Positions 8,992 to 18,129 of a DNA stretch of 64,000 nucleotides are shown here, piece by piece; position 1 is the stretch's first letter; every line of letters starts with the position of its first letter. Below the pieces are notes generated by a model, which did no database searches, had not been told where the DNA came from, and saw only the letters and a program-made list of their open reading frames with translations. The stretch lies in assembly GCA_030407315.1 (NCBI GenBank), contig JALQPE010001740.1:124001-188000 (forward strand). Reading direction: 5' to 3'. Origin of the DNA: Asparagopsis taxiformis. Taxonomy: Eukaryota; Rhodophyta; Florideophyceae; Bonnemaisoniales; Bonnemaisoniaceae. A program made the position numbers and the translations under genes.

Positions 8992-10674
8992 CTATCCCTT
9001 ATATTGATTTCCAGAACCGACGGAGTGCAGCGCAGAATCTTCATTAGCACGCACGTAAGAAGTCCAGTAACCTTTAAGTCTTTCGATATTAAATCGGCCA
9101 TCATGATGTTTGAATGGTATCGAACAACAGATGATACCTTTCTTGCCTTCCTCTGTATTTATAGTGCCTGATTCAGGGATGATTGCAATTCCTCTCGATA
9201 TCGACCAAACTAGAGAGTTACTCAGGCCGCTTTTGCTTCCAATGAAGATATCAGAAGATATCATTTCATGAACCGATGTCAACGTATCCTCACTGATATG
9301 CATCTTCACCCTCAGTCGACTTCTTAATGATAAACATTGAACATGGCCTAATCGTTCGGCAGTGGCGAATATCAGATCCTTCCACCAGTCTTCATTACGC
9401 GGTACGCCTGAACTATCGTAGTAGTTGGTATCTTGCATACTAACATCGTGAATTGAAAGCACTTTGGTTGTGCTAAGACGCCCTTCGCTGTAAATATGAA
9501 CGGCAATTTGCATGTCCGCAAATACACCTCCTACTTGATGAATCACTGCGAGAACATCAGAAAGAACTCGAGCAAAAACAGAGTCTTCGGTTACATCCCT
9601 CTTTTTCCGCACTCTGGGCTCGAGAAAATCTCCTCTACGTATGTGCATCGCAATGTTCAGCTCATCCGGTTTCAATCGAATTAGTTTTGTTGTTTCAGAA
9701 ACTGTCCTTCGTCCAAGGGGAGACACCTGCCCATGTCTTTGCCAATACTTGTGAAAAAAGAAATTCTTGGTATTGACCAAATTGGCGTCAGTAACAGGAG
9801 GACTGCACCCTTCAAGAGGTGCCTGAAATATTGTGTGACTCAGGTTATACTTGTTCGTGAAATCTTTTGAGTGCTCTGAACATCCTTCAGAGCCGAATAA
9901 GTGTTCACAGCGACCAGATAAGTTGGATGGAATGAGAACTACTTGTCCAATACCAAGACTTCCGTTTTTCATAGGAGCTTCACAAACTTGACATTTATAT
10001 ATTTCCTTCTCCCGAGGCCAACTACCACCTCTTGCAAAACATCCTTCTTTTTGCAACTGCGTTCGTTGCACTTCCCCAGAACCCCAGCCAAAAAAATTCT
10101 CTACTGCCTGCTTATCCTTCATCGTCAAAGATGAATATAATCCCACTCGATGAGTGTATGTTAGGTTCATTCGGAGTGCTAAATTGAGCTCAAAATTAAC
10201 AACCCCCATTGAGTGACCGATACCGTCACTTGTTGCTTTTCTTGTAGCCGAATACAGGTATCGATATCTAGATTGTTTTGGTGTTCTCGTATACACTCGA
10301 GGAGGTTGGAACCAAGTAGTGTGAAATCTATTCCATAGCGAAGGGATTTTGTACATCTCTCCCCCCATTATTCCTTCTGAATCTACGTATGGTAATTTTA
10401 CCAGTCGTTCAGAGTAGGCATTGCTAATCTGTTCACCATCCACATCCCTGGTCTCTTCATCTGTTCTTTGAAGAGTTTCCACACTATTAGTTTCATGAGG
10501 AGCGTCAGTATTGACGGTTATTATCCTTGGGTAAGAAAATAAAAATCTGTTCTTATAACAAAGAGCTACAAGCAGCAGCAGACAAGGAGTGAAGAAAAGA
10601 AGAAAATAGCAACAGTATATCTTCAGCTTCCTGAAATGAGCCCTTAGTTTCCGGTTTCTTCGACGAATATTCAT
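8992..10674 (-). CDS. type II membrane glycosyltransferase with HIRRGD motif (fucosyltransferase-like)
   Basis: 560 residues. Short basic cytosolic N-terminus, one signal-anchor helix at about 19-40, then a long lumenal domain: the classic type II Golgi topology. The motif HIRRGDF (344-350) and the later SDIFIGSKSGLSN (about 474-486) match the GDP-fucose-binding core of fucosyltransferases in the GT11/GT23/GT65-like superfamily. A cysteine-rich stretch at 212-290 probably forms disulfides. Acceptor and linkage cannot be read. The codon and base composition is more AT-rich than in the first 6 kb. Confidence 0.7.
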   Translation of the reverse strand: MNIRRRNRKLRAHFRKLKIYCCYFLLFFTPCLLLLVALCYKNRFLFSYPRIITVNTDAPHETNSVETLQRTDEETRDVDGEQISNAYSERLVKLPYVDSEGIMGGEMYKIPSLWNRFHTTWFQPPRVYTRTPKQSRYRYLYSATRKATSDGIGHSMGVVNFELNLALRMNLTYTHRVGLYSSLTMKDKQAVENFFGWGSGEVQRTQLQKEGCFARGGSWPREKEIYKCQVCEAPMKNGSLGIGQVVLIPSNLSGRCEHLFGSEGCSEHSKDFTNKYNLSHTIFQAPLEGCSPPVTDANLVNTKNFFFHKYWQRHGQVSPLGRRTVSETTKLIRLKPDELNIAMHIRRGDFLEPRVRKKRDVTEDSVFARVLSDVLAVIHQVGGVFADMQIAVHIYSEGRLSTTKVLSIHDVSMQDTNYYDSSGVPRNEDWWKDLIFATAERLGHVQCLSLRSRLRVKMHISEDTLTSVHEMISSDIFIGSKSGLSNSLVWSISRGIAIIPESGTINTEEGKKGIICCSIPFKHHDGRFNIERLKGYWTSYVRANEDSALHSVGSGNQYKG

Positions 10675-11814
10675 TTTTTGGTTTTCTGGAGAGATGAAAA
10701 TATACTATCGTTTAAGGGGAGAGGTATCCGATGAGCATGAAGCCTCAAGAAGATTTCCTTTTCCGTAACCTGTTGTCGTGCCACATTATGTTGATATTGA
10801 ATCTGTTTATACTTTTCCTAAGGAAACGGCATAGTAGATGGATGGAATTGAGCTTTGGGAATGTACTTCTGATGGAATAGTCCATCTTCATTTTAGGCTT
10901 ATCGATCCTGAATATGTAGAGTTTACTGTCTTTTCGAGACTTTATCGATTCCATAAATCATGGTGCAGATGAAAAGGTGCACTGTTTAGTTGTACTGGTC
11001 GCCAATAGAAAGAAAATTACGAATTGTTAATGCTGTTTACCTTGGAATCGTAATATCCAACGATTCAACGAGGTTACTCATATTTCTTTGCATTTTTGTC
11101 CCGCTCTAAAGGCTATAGAACTTCGACTACCGCTTCAGCTTCTCTTCTGAAGCGGTTTCCATACCCGTTCCGACTTAACAAGGCAGGCAAACTTTCACGG
11201 ATATCTACCAGTGGAATCGTATTGAGGTTACCCTCAGTAGAACATATATTGAGTCCAATAGCAAAATTTTGGCTACATATCTCTACCAAGTATTAAATTG
11301 TTATCAATTGAAGTCATGATAGCTCTGAGTAACATGAGTTGTGGTTTAGCAAACAGACAAGAATTTGCGTTCTGCTACCATTTAGCTGCTACACTGCTTT
11401 AGTGTTAGCAAATTGAAGATATTGCATTTACCGGATCTGGTCCTTTCCACTGTATTTGGTTCATAGTGGCACAATCGAATACTCTGTCCCTTCAGTTCCC
11501 TTTACTGCACCAAAAGATAGCTACTCTGAGATGAACCAAAATACTGAACCCACGGATACGTATATGTAGGTTAATGGTTTTTAATGAAGTCGTTCAGCCA
11601 AAGGAACTGAGTCTACTAAAGACACAGGTAGTGGTTTCGCAGTCAACACACGAAGTATGAGGAGGCATCCCTGATAAAGAGCATTAGGTTATCACATCAC
11701 GGGTTTCGCAAATTGTAGCAGAAATGGAAATCTCAACGGGTCAATTTGATTGGTCATCACAGAGTACACAGCAAGGTCCAACGTGAGCTCTAAGTCTCTG
11801 TTAACGAGGTCGGC
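10675..11814. other. intergenic, no gene seen
   Basis: About 1.1 kb, AT-rich, with only short open frames without recognisable domains. It holds the promoter of the GT gene and presumably that of the PpiC-MiaB gene. No repeat or RNA gene recognised. Confidence 0.4.
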
Positions 11815-13845
11815 ATGAATCACGCTGTGATCGCTCAGTCGAACAACAACGCGCCTCCTCATCAACTCCTGGGCAGCATGGACCGCAGCCAAGCTTTTGT
11901 CTATCCCTTCATATCTACGAGACATCATCTGGGGCTGCATCCAACTAATCATCAGTCAAAGTTATTTCAACGCCATTTTCACAGACGATCGAACAACCCA
12001 TCCAGATGCCCAGCTCGTTCCGTTTTGCAGGAGAGTGACACTGCATCCAAACTACACAATAGGTATCATAAAGTGACTCCAGGATCGCCAAGTAGTCGCT
12101 TCTATGACTTTACCCCGGAAGACATCGAGGCTGTCCGTATTCGACATTGCCGCGTCGACACTGAAGAATTGGCCAAAGAAATCTTCCGACAAATAGTGTC
12201 TCGCGAAACTACTCTTGCGGAAATTGCTAGCCAGATTTCCACTTGTGCGGCAAGCAAGAAGCGAGGCGGCGACCTGGGTTGGTGGTGGAGGGGTGAAAGT
12301 GCGCCATCCGATGTCGAACAATTTGGCGTCACTGATCAACTATTGGGAGCGGCACTTCGTACGCGGGCAAACACCCTTGAGATCGTCCACACAGATCTCG
12401 GTTGGCATGTATACGCAGTGGAAGAGATGCGTCATATGTTGAAGACCAAGCATTCTAGGACAGCATCCCGGCAGAATCCAAATAAGAAGTCGGATAATGA
12501 AATTCCAGCTCCGTTGCCGAACACGTATGCGATGCAGACATTGGGATGTCAGATGAATATGTCCGATTCTGAAAGAATGGCAGGTGAACTTTCACGCATG
12601 GGGTATCATGAAATTGAGGATCCTTTCCGAGCTTCTGTACTTGTTCTCAATACATGCAATATTCGAGATCACGCTGAGAGCAAAGTGTATAGTTACATCG
12701 GTAGGCACACTGCTCGCAAGCGAAAACATCCCCAGGATGTCACTCTTTGCGTGGCTGGATGTGTTGCACAACAAGAAGGGGAGAAAATGCTGAGAAGAAT
12801 CCCTGAATTAGACCTTGTATTCGGACCGCAATATACGAACCGACTTGGTGATCTTCTCGAAGATGTACAGCTGAATCAATGCCAGGTTGCTGCCACAGAC
12901 CCAATTCCGATTCAGGAAGACATTTCAAAGCCGAGAAGAAAGTCAACTGTTACCGCGTGGATCAATGTGATGTATGGTTGTGGTGAAAACTGTACATTCT
13001 GCACAGTGGGGAATGTTGTCCGAAGCGTTGAACAAAGCCGTACGATGGGCGCGATTCGCAATGAAATCAAAGAAGCAGCTGAAGCGGGGATCCGTGAAGT
13101 TGTACTGTTAGGTCAGAACATTGATGCTTACGGACGGGATATGTTTCCCAAGAGGAAGTTTGCTGAGCTGCTTGAATACATCCATGACGTTGATGGAATC
13201 GAACGAATTCGCTTTACGACTAGTCATCCACGATACATCTCTACCAACTTGGTTTCCACTTGTGCCAAGCTGAAGAAAATCATGCCGTGTTTCCACATTC
13301 CTCCTCAGAGCGGCAATGATGAGATCCTTAAATCTATGAAGAGAGGGTATTCTGCGAAGGGATTCTTGAAAGTGGTGAATCGCATTCGAGAAGACATTCC
13401 TGATGCAGGCATATGTGGAGACATGATTGTAGGGTTCCCAGGTGAGACAGAGGAGCAGTTTCAGGACTCTCTTGCACTCATGGATACGGTCAAGTTTGAC
13501 CTGATGAACACCGCTTCGTACTCTCCACGGCCACAAACGCCAGCTGCCGCGTTTGAAAATCAAGTTCCAGAAGCTGTGAAAGCGGACCGTCTGGCAAGAA
13601 TGAACAATCTTGTTACAAAGCACGCTCTGGAAAGGAGCGAACGCTACGTTGGTAGGGTGGAGCACGTTTTGGTAGAAAGGGAAAGCCCAAAAGACCCTGG
13701 CGCGGTAGTAGGTCGCATGCCTACCAATCGGCCGGTGTGCTTCCCAGGCTCCCTATCTGAACTACAAGGCAAGCTAGTTCCAGTTAGAATTACTCAAGCA
13801 TTTGCGTTCAGCGTCGTTGGGGAGCAGGTTGGAGACGCATATTAA
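11815..13845 (+). CDS. miaB: PpiC(parvulin)-MiaB fusion, plastid-type tRNA methylthiotransferase
   Basis: 676 residues. The C-terminal two thirds is MiaB, the radical-SAM enzyme that adds 2-methylthio to i6A37 of tRNA. The MTTase domain starts near 238 with cluster cysteines C245, C281 and C316; the radical-SAM CxxxCxxC is C389, C393, C396; a TRAM-like domain ends the protein. The N-terminal third is unusual: residues about 107-206 read as a PpiC/parvulin fold, with an RIRH start, RGGDLGWWWRG at 150-160 and GWHVYAVEEMR at the end. Residues 1-60 are basic and Ser/His/Arg rich, consistent with a transit peptide; Met22 (MDRSQAFVYPF) is an alternative start. It is convergent with plastid tatA, 56 bases away. 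Confidence 0.85.
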   Translation: MNHAVIAQSNNNAPPHQLLGSMDRSQAFVYPFISTRHHLGLHPTNHQSKLFQRHFHRRSNNPSRCPARSVLQESDTASKLHNRYHKVTPGSPSSRFYDFTPEDIEAVRIRHCRVDTEELAKEIFRQIVSRETTLAEIASQISTCAASKKRGGDLGWWWRGESAPSDVEQFGVTDQLLGAALRTRANTLEIVHTDLGWHVYAVEEMRHMLKTKHSRTASRQNPNKKSDNEIPAPLPNTYAMQTLGCQMNMSDSERMAGELSRMGYHEIEDPFRASVLVLNTCNIRDHAESKVYSYIGRHTARKRKHPQDVTLCVAGCVAQQEGEKMLRRIPELDLVFGPQYTNRLGDLLEDVQLNQCQVAATDPIPIQEDISKPRRKSTVTAWINVMYGCGENCTFCTVGNVVRSVEQSRTMGAIRNEIKEAAEAGIREVVLLGQNIDAYGRDMFPKRKFAELLEYIHDVDGIERIRFTTSHPRYISTNLVSTCAKLKKIMPCFHIPPQSGNDEILKSMKRGYSAKGFLKVVNRIREDIPDAGICGDMIVGFPGETEEQFQDSLALMDTVKFDLMNTASYSPRPQTPAAAFENQVPEAVKADRLARMNNLVTKHALERSERYVGRVEHVLVERESPKDPGAVVGRMPTNRPVCFPGSLSELQGKLVPVRITQAFAFSVVGEQVGDAY

Positions 13846-13901
13846 ACACATGGTCCTACCCTTTAATATCGCTAGTTGGTATGTGCCTGATCGATAATCT
13901 A

Positions 13902-14360
13902 CTATTCAGCTTTGTCTGTCGTCTTCTCAACGGGTGTCGATGAGGTATCGACAGTCTGTTGAGCAGCAGCCTCTCTCTCCAATTTCTTCTGCTCGATCTC
14001 GCGATCCGCTTCGTCAAGACTGTCCTCCATTGCCTGTTTAAATTCCGACGTAGCTTTCTTCACACCTCCCGCAAATCCACCAAGCTCCTTGCCCATTTCC
14101 GCGACCTTTCCAGGTCCGAATATGAGGATGCCCACACCGGCAATCACAGCTATTTCCGGAAACCCGAGTCCGAAGAGCCCCATCGACACCCGTGCGCGCC
14201 GTTGTGGTTTGACTATGGGCACATTCGGCTGAGCACAGACAGTATCCAACCCGCTGCGCAATACTTGACCGTGTCCTCGATGCAGAAAGGTGCTATCTGC
14301 AAAGGCTGGTCCCGCCTTCATGGTTACTGAGTTTGCTGGAGGGGTTTGCGCGCGAATCAC
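13902..14360 (-). CDS. tatA: plastid TatA-type twin-arginine translocase subunit (nuclear encoded)
   Basis: 152 residues. After a basic transit-peptide-like region (1-59) comes the TatA/Tha4 core: MGLFGLGFPEIAVIAG, one transmembrane helix at about 64-82, the FGPGK hinge at 81-85, and an amphipathic helix to about 105, then a charged, Ala/Glu/Lys-rich tail. TatA oligomers form the thylakoid channel for folded proteins with twin-arginine signals. Assignment to TatA rather than Hcf106/TatB rests on the FGPGK hinge and short tail, and is moderate. Confidence 0.87.
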   Translation of the reverse strand: MIRAQTPPANSVTMKAGPAFADSTFLHRGHGQVLRSGLDTVCAQPNVPIVKPQRRARVSMGLFGLGFPEIAVIAGVGILIFGPGKVAEMGKELGGFAGGVKKATSEFKQAMEDSLDEADREIEQKKLEREAAAQQTVDTSSTPVEKTTDKAE

Positions 14361-14451
14361 TGGAAAGTAGGTGTTGGAGACGAATGTTCGGGCTTGGTGT
14401 GTAACGGCGAGATTGCTACACCCCCATCCAAGTCACCCTAGCATACTGCGG

Positions 14452-14727
14452 TTATGACGAGCGCGTGCGGAGATCAAGAATATTGTCCATTTTTACAAAT
14501 TTTATGAACTCGGAAGATGTTCTGGATAGACCCTTCTCGAACGTAGCAGTCCGACCATTTTCTGGTAGTACCGCAGACACTGCACTCCCGACTTCTATCA
14601 CGACATACACAGGTATAAACAACAATAATGCTGAGAGCACCCGTGCTACATACCACGAGAACCAGGAGCCGGCCACTACCGCTTCGAGGGAGCGCGCTGA
14701 TAGTAAGACAGTAATATTACAAGACAA
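14452..14727 (-). CDS. possible 91-residue single-pass membrane protein
   Basis: Open frame with one strong hydrophobic segment (about residues 28-52, VARVLSALLLFIPVYVVIEVG) and a charged tail. It lies between tatA and the H2A 3' hairpin on the same strand. No family recognised, and it could be a chance frame. The opposite strand also has a 117-codon frame over the same bases, which lowers confidence. Confidence 0.25.
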   Translation of the reverse strand: MSCNITVLLSARSLEAVVAGSWFSWYVARVLSALLLFIPVYVVIEVGSAVSAVLPENGRTATFEKGLSRTSSEFIKFVKMDNILDLRTRSS

Positions 14728-14743
14728 GATGACTCTGAATGGG

Positions 14744-14759
14744 GGTGTAAATAAACACC
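14744..14759 (-). terminator. 3' hairpin downstream of H2A
   Basis: 16-nt stem-loop on the minus strand, GGTGTTTATTTACACC, with 5 paired bases, a T:T mismatch closing the 4-nt TATT loop, and an A-rich 5' flank (CAAAC). It starts 65 nt after the H2A stop codon. Size and spacing match the histone mRNA 3' stem-loop recognised by SLBP, although the stem sequence differs from the animal consensus. H2B has a matching hairpin. Confidence 0.6.
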
Positions 14760-14824
14760 GTTTGTTGAATAACTGTCAATACAATAGAGTTGTTTGCATA
14801 CTCGTATTGAGTACATGACTGAGT

Positions 14825-15199
14825 TTAGACTTCCTGTGAGGCGTCACCCTTTGCCTTCTTGCGAGGCATGAGAACTTGATGAATGTTGGGAAGGACACCA
14901 CCAGAAGCAATAGTGACACCACCGAGAAGCTTGTTCAGCTCCTCATCGTTGCGAACCGCGAGCTGGATGTGACGGGGAATGATACGGCTCTTCTTGTTAT
15001 CACGAGCAGCGTTTCCGGCAAGCTCGAGAACCTCAGCAGTGAGGTACTCCATCACGGCAGCCATGTACACAGGAGCTCCGGCACCAACTCGGTCAGCGTA
15101 ACCACCCTTGCGCAAGAAACGATGGATACGACCGACAGGGAACTGGAGACCAGCTTTGCTGGAGCGAGTCTGGGACGACTTCTTTGCTTTAGGAGCCAT
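14825..15199 (-). CDS. histone H2A with SQEV tail (H2A.X-like)
   Basis: 124 residues, a complete H2A: histone-fold motifs [35 protein letters not shown] and the acidic-patch segment [11 protein letters not shown]. The C-terminus ends SQEV, an SQ(E/D)-hydrophobic motif that PIKK kinases phosphorylate in H2A.X after DNA breaks. This may therefore be the H2A.X form, perhaps serving as a major H2A as in yeasts (inference). It is divergent from H2B across a 626-bp shared promoter and has no intron. Confidence 0.95.
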   Translation of the reverse strand: MAPKAKKSSQTRSSKAGLQFPVGRIHRFLRKGGYADRVGAGAPVYMAAVMEYLTAEVLELAGNAARDNKKSRIIPRHIQLAVRNDEELNKLLGGVTIASGGVLPNIHQVLMPRKKAKGDASQEV

Positions 15200-15825
15200 T
15201 GCAGATTGTTTAAAGAAAAGATGAGAACGGTAGGAATCGAGGCGTGAGAGAATGCGATGAACGTATCGGACAGGGTTGCTGCAGAAGCATTCAACTCTTT
15301 ATAGTGACGCTGGAACAAAGCCAGACAGTTTTCGCAAGGCTACGCTCCTTCGCCACTCTCAACTCAATTGCAACAGTGGACAAAAGGGCGCCAATTTCGA
15401 GCATCTTTTGGAACACATTACGTGAAACGCTGGAACGGTATTGGTCGAGGAAAAGGAAGGGAACTATGAACAAACCAATGACATGCGCCGAAAAAGTGCG
15501 CGAAAAAAAAATGATTAATCTGCCGTAGTGCATGAAATTTTAAATTTTATACATGCTTTGCAGAATCGCTGCTGATTCTATGATTTTGAATGCTCTCTGT
15601 TTCGCACAAATCTATTGGCTTATTCAACATATCCCTGTCGTGCCGACACCAAAACAACTCTTTTTGGCGGGAATAAGGGCAAAATGCTTTTATCCAAACA
15701 CAGCCCCGGCACAGCCAGTAGCACTATTTATTGCTTCAGTCCGTCCCGCGAGAACCAGTCTAGCCAGCATACCAGTTTTACACTCTGCATCAGCTAAGAA
15801 GTACCTCATCCAAGAATTTACCGAA
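15200..15825. promoter_or_regulatory. shared divergent H2A/H2B promoter with E2F-like, CCAAT and TATA elements
   Basis: Within this 626-bp spacer are two E2F-like sites (TTTGGCGGGAA at 15663-15673; TTTCGCGC on the minus strand at 15498-15505), four CCAAT boxes in either orientation (15391-15395, 15440-15444, 15475-15479, 15614-15618) and a minus-strand TATAAAG at 15297-15303, about 100 nt upstream of the H2A ATG. E2F plus CCAAT sites in a divergent core-histone promoter suggest S-phase expression (inference). Confidence 0.5.
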
Positions 15826-16200
15826 ATGGCTCCCAAAGGCAAGAGCGTCCCCGTTGCGGAAAAGAAGGTCGCCAAGAAAGGCATGGCCGGAACTGCGGAA
15901 AAAGTCGTCAAGAAGAAGAAAAGGAGCGAGTCCTACTCCATCTACATCTATAAAGTGCTCAAACAGGTCCATCCTGACACTGGAATCTCCTCCAAGGCTA
16001 TGAGCATTATGAACTCCTTTGTTGCCGACCTTTTTGAGCGTATTGCAGTGGAGGCCTCCAAGCTCGCAACGTACAACAACACGAAGACGCTGACTTCTCG
16101 TGAAATCCAGACTGCTATCCGCTTGCTTCTCCCTGGAGAACTTGCTAAGCATGCGGTGTCCGAAGGAACTAAAGCAGTTACCAAGTACAGCTCAAACTAG
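15826..16200 (+). CDS. histone H2B
   Basis: 124 residues from the ATG at 15826 (gaaATGgct). A Lys/Ala-rich N-tail is followed by the H2B fold: [40 protein letters not shown], then [20 protein letters not shown] and the [12 protein letters not shown] tail containing the conserved ubiquitylated Lys. The frame is open for another 91 codons upstream, but that stretch is promoter. Pairs with H2A in the nucleosome. Confidence 0.96.
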   Translation: MAPKGKSVPVAEKKVAKKGMAGTAEKVVKKKKRSESYSIYIYKVLKQVHPDTGISSKAMSIMNSFVADLFERIAVEASKLATYNNTKTLTSREIQTAIRLLLPGELAKHAVSEGTKAVTKYSSN

Positions 16201-16264
16201 GTGCTCGAACGCGCTCTATCGGGACCTAGCAGTTTAGCGAACCCAGTTTCTACCACAGCAAAAA

Positions 16265-16280
16265 GGTGTAGTTTTACACC
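16265..16280 (+). terminator. 3' hairpin downstream of H2B
   Basis: GGTGTAGTTTTACACC, a perfect 6-bp stem with a 4-nt GTTT loop and an A-rich 5' flank (AAAAA), starting 65 nt after the H2B stop codon. The stem has the same sequence as that downstream of H2A except for the innermost position. Confidence 0.65.
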
Positions 16281-16346
16281 TCGATGAGAATGACCTTGTC
16301 AGCGTTGCGCTTTCGGCTACTACATAAAGTAATCTGTAGGTGTCCT

Positions 16347-17696
16347 CTATTTCGGCAAGGGTATACTGAAGGATCCTGCGGGTCCGCTCGGCCTGTTGGG
16401 CTTCCGTCTCTTTCGAGCACTGTTGGGATGGTGTGCTTCAGGTGGGATTCGGAAGTAACTTTTCGGCCTCTCATCTCGATCTACTCCGTCGCCTGGTCCA
16501 CCTCTAGGTGAAAAGGTGCAGGGCGGCAGTTCGAGTTCGCGTATTCCATCGCTCCCCATACTCCATCTACTTGAAGGAAAATCCCTCGTGCGGGCAGTCT
16601 CCAATGCCGATCTTCTCCGTCTATCAGATTCGCCCAAATACGGACTGGTTGGTTTGTGAGCAGTGAACAGAGGATATTGTAGAGCTTCCGACGCAGTAGG
16701 CCGACGGTCTGGGTCAAGTTCCAGCATATCTAAGATGAGTTGTCGTACAGGTAGACTAGCAAGAGGCATCTCAGTTTCCAGTGACGTCGGTGTTGTCTTT
16801 GGTAGGTGTATGCGACGTCTCTTCATAGCTCGTTCTCCTCTCACCCACGAAACATGTGACGGGTGTCCACGTAAAGAACAAATTCGGGCCAACTGGTCTT
16901 TCTCATCATCACCGGGAAACAAGGGGTTTCCGAGACTGACCAGCTCCGCCATTACGGCGCCAACGGCCCATATATCGCTTGGGAAGCTGTAATCGGCTAT
17001 TCGCAATAGTAGTTCAGGGCTTCTGTACCATCGCGTTGCAACATATGTCGTATGTGGACGTTGGTTAAGGCGTTTGCAGTGTTTTGCGAGGCCAAGGTCA
17101 GCTAGTTTCACTTGGATATGCTCGGAAAGGTTGGATGATTGCAAAAGAATGTTTTCAGGTTTGATATCACGATGCATGAATTCAAGGGAATGCATGTGAT
17201 GGACTGCTTGCAACAACTGAAAAAAAATTGCATGAATATCCTCTTCTCTAAAAGGCTTTCTCCGTTCTCTAGCTAGATTCTCAAGATTGCCACCTGGTAA
17301 AAGTTCGAAGACAATATGCGCAGTTCCTGTTCTATCAAGAAGAAGCTCTCTGCATTTCACAATATTTTCGTGGGCAACATTCCTCAATGCCTGGGGGAGT
17401 CAGCGACAAGGAATGCATGACGGGCCAGGTTTGGATGGACACGAACATCTAAGCATACCTTGACCTCTGGAAGCTGCATCATGCAGTCTAGGTTTTTGCA
17501 TTTGTCCTTCAAGGTCTTGATCGCAACCTGCTGATAACAGAGATGATGCATTGTTAGCAAGGCAAACGATCAAGTAATGTATTCTCGAAATGGTAGGCAT
17601 AGAACTGACTTGTTCATGGGTAGCTGTAAGCGTCGCCTGATGCACTGAGCCGAATGCTCCCTCACCCAGAAGTTTACCAAGGCGATAGCGATGCAT
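16347..17696 (-). CDS. RCK-type (MAK/ICK/MOK-like) Ser/Thr kinase, three exons
   Basis: Exons on the minus strand: 17696-17610, 17527-17459, 17390-16347; introns of 82 and 68 nt. The spliced product has 399 residues. Kinase motifs in order: glycine loop GEGAFGSV, VAIK lysine, LPEVKALRNV helix C, HRDIKPEN, DLG (for DFG), a TTY activation motif before VATRWYRSPE, and a CMGC insert region. The short helix-C spacing and TxY before VATRWYR point to the RCK family (MAK, ICK, MOK, yeast Ime2) rather than MAPK or CDK. The basic C-tail is about 100 residues and unconserved. An upstream in-frame Met at 17723 would add nine residues. The gene is divergent from the WD gene. Confidence 0.85.
17391..17458 (-). 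other. intron 2 of RCK-like kinase gene
   Basis: 68 nt, phase 0, GTATGC..CCCCCAG. Removal joins LPEVK to ALRNVAHENIV. Confidence 0.85.
17528..17609 (-). other. intron 1 of RCK-like kinase gene, with tandem acceptor
   Basis: 82 nt, phase 0, GTCAGT..ATCAGCAG. Removal joins EQ to VAIK. The acceptor is a CAGCAG tandem, so use of the first AG would add one Gln codon before VAIK. Confidence 0.85.
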
Positions 17697-18129
17697 ACTG
17701 CTGTTGTGTGGGTATGCTGTCAAAGAATATAGTTTGTAAACGCCTTAAATTTCCTACCCCCTTCATTGAGAATGAACGATTAGCATCATAAACGCAATCA
17801 AGCGAGTTTTCGTTCCATAGGACGCGTATATCAATGACAAACCATAGAATCTTTGCTTTAACAATCCTCAGAATGACACAATAATTCCCGATAGATGTCT
17901 TGTACATGTCACATTGTATTTTATTTTAAAAATCGGGAATCTGTAAGGAATCTTAGTTTTAAAGGTGAAATCACTCTGCTTTAAAAATTCAAAGCGGGGA
18001 TCACTATTCCTTCTCTCACAAAGGACCAAAAAAGCGCTTGTACTACGAACTTTTCAAGTCCATCCTCAGCATACCCCGAGGGGTATATATTGCCCTCTCC
18101 ACCTCCCTGATTTTAACTTTTAGGCAGCG
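17697..18129. promoter_or_regulatory. divergent promoter between kinase and WD genes, TATA at 18084
   Basis: 433 bases, AT-rich. A TATATAT element at 18084-18090 lies 46 nt before the ATG at 18130, in a good position for the WD gene. No gene seen. Confidence 0.45.

Noticed and set aside
11815..14360. plastid genome fragment inserted in the nucleus
   Set aside because: MiaB and TatA here have transit-like N-terminal extensions and nuclear-type neighbours, so they are transferred nuclear genes, not plastid DNA.
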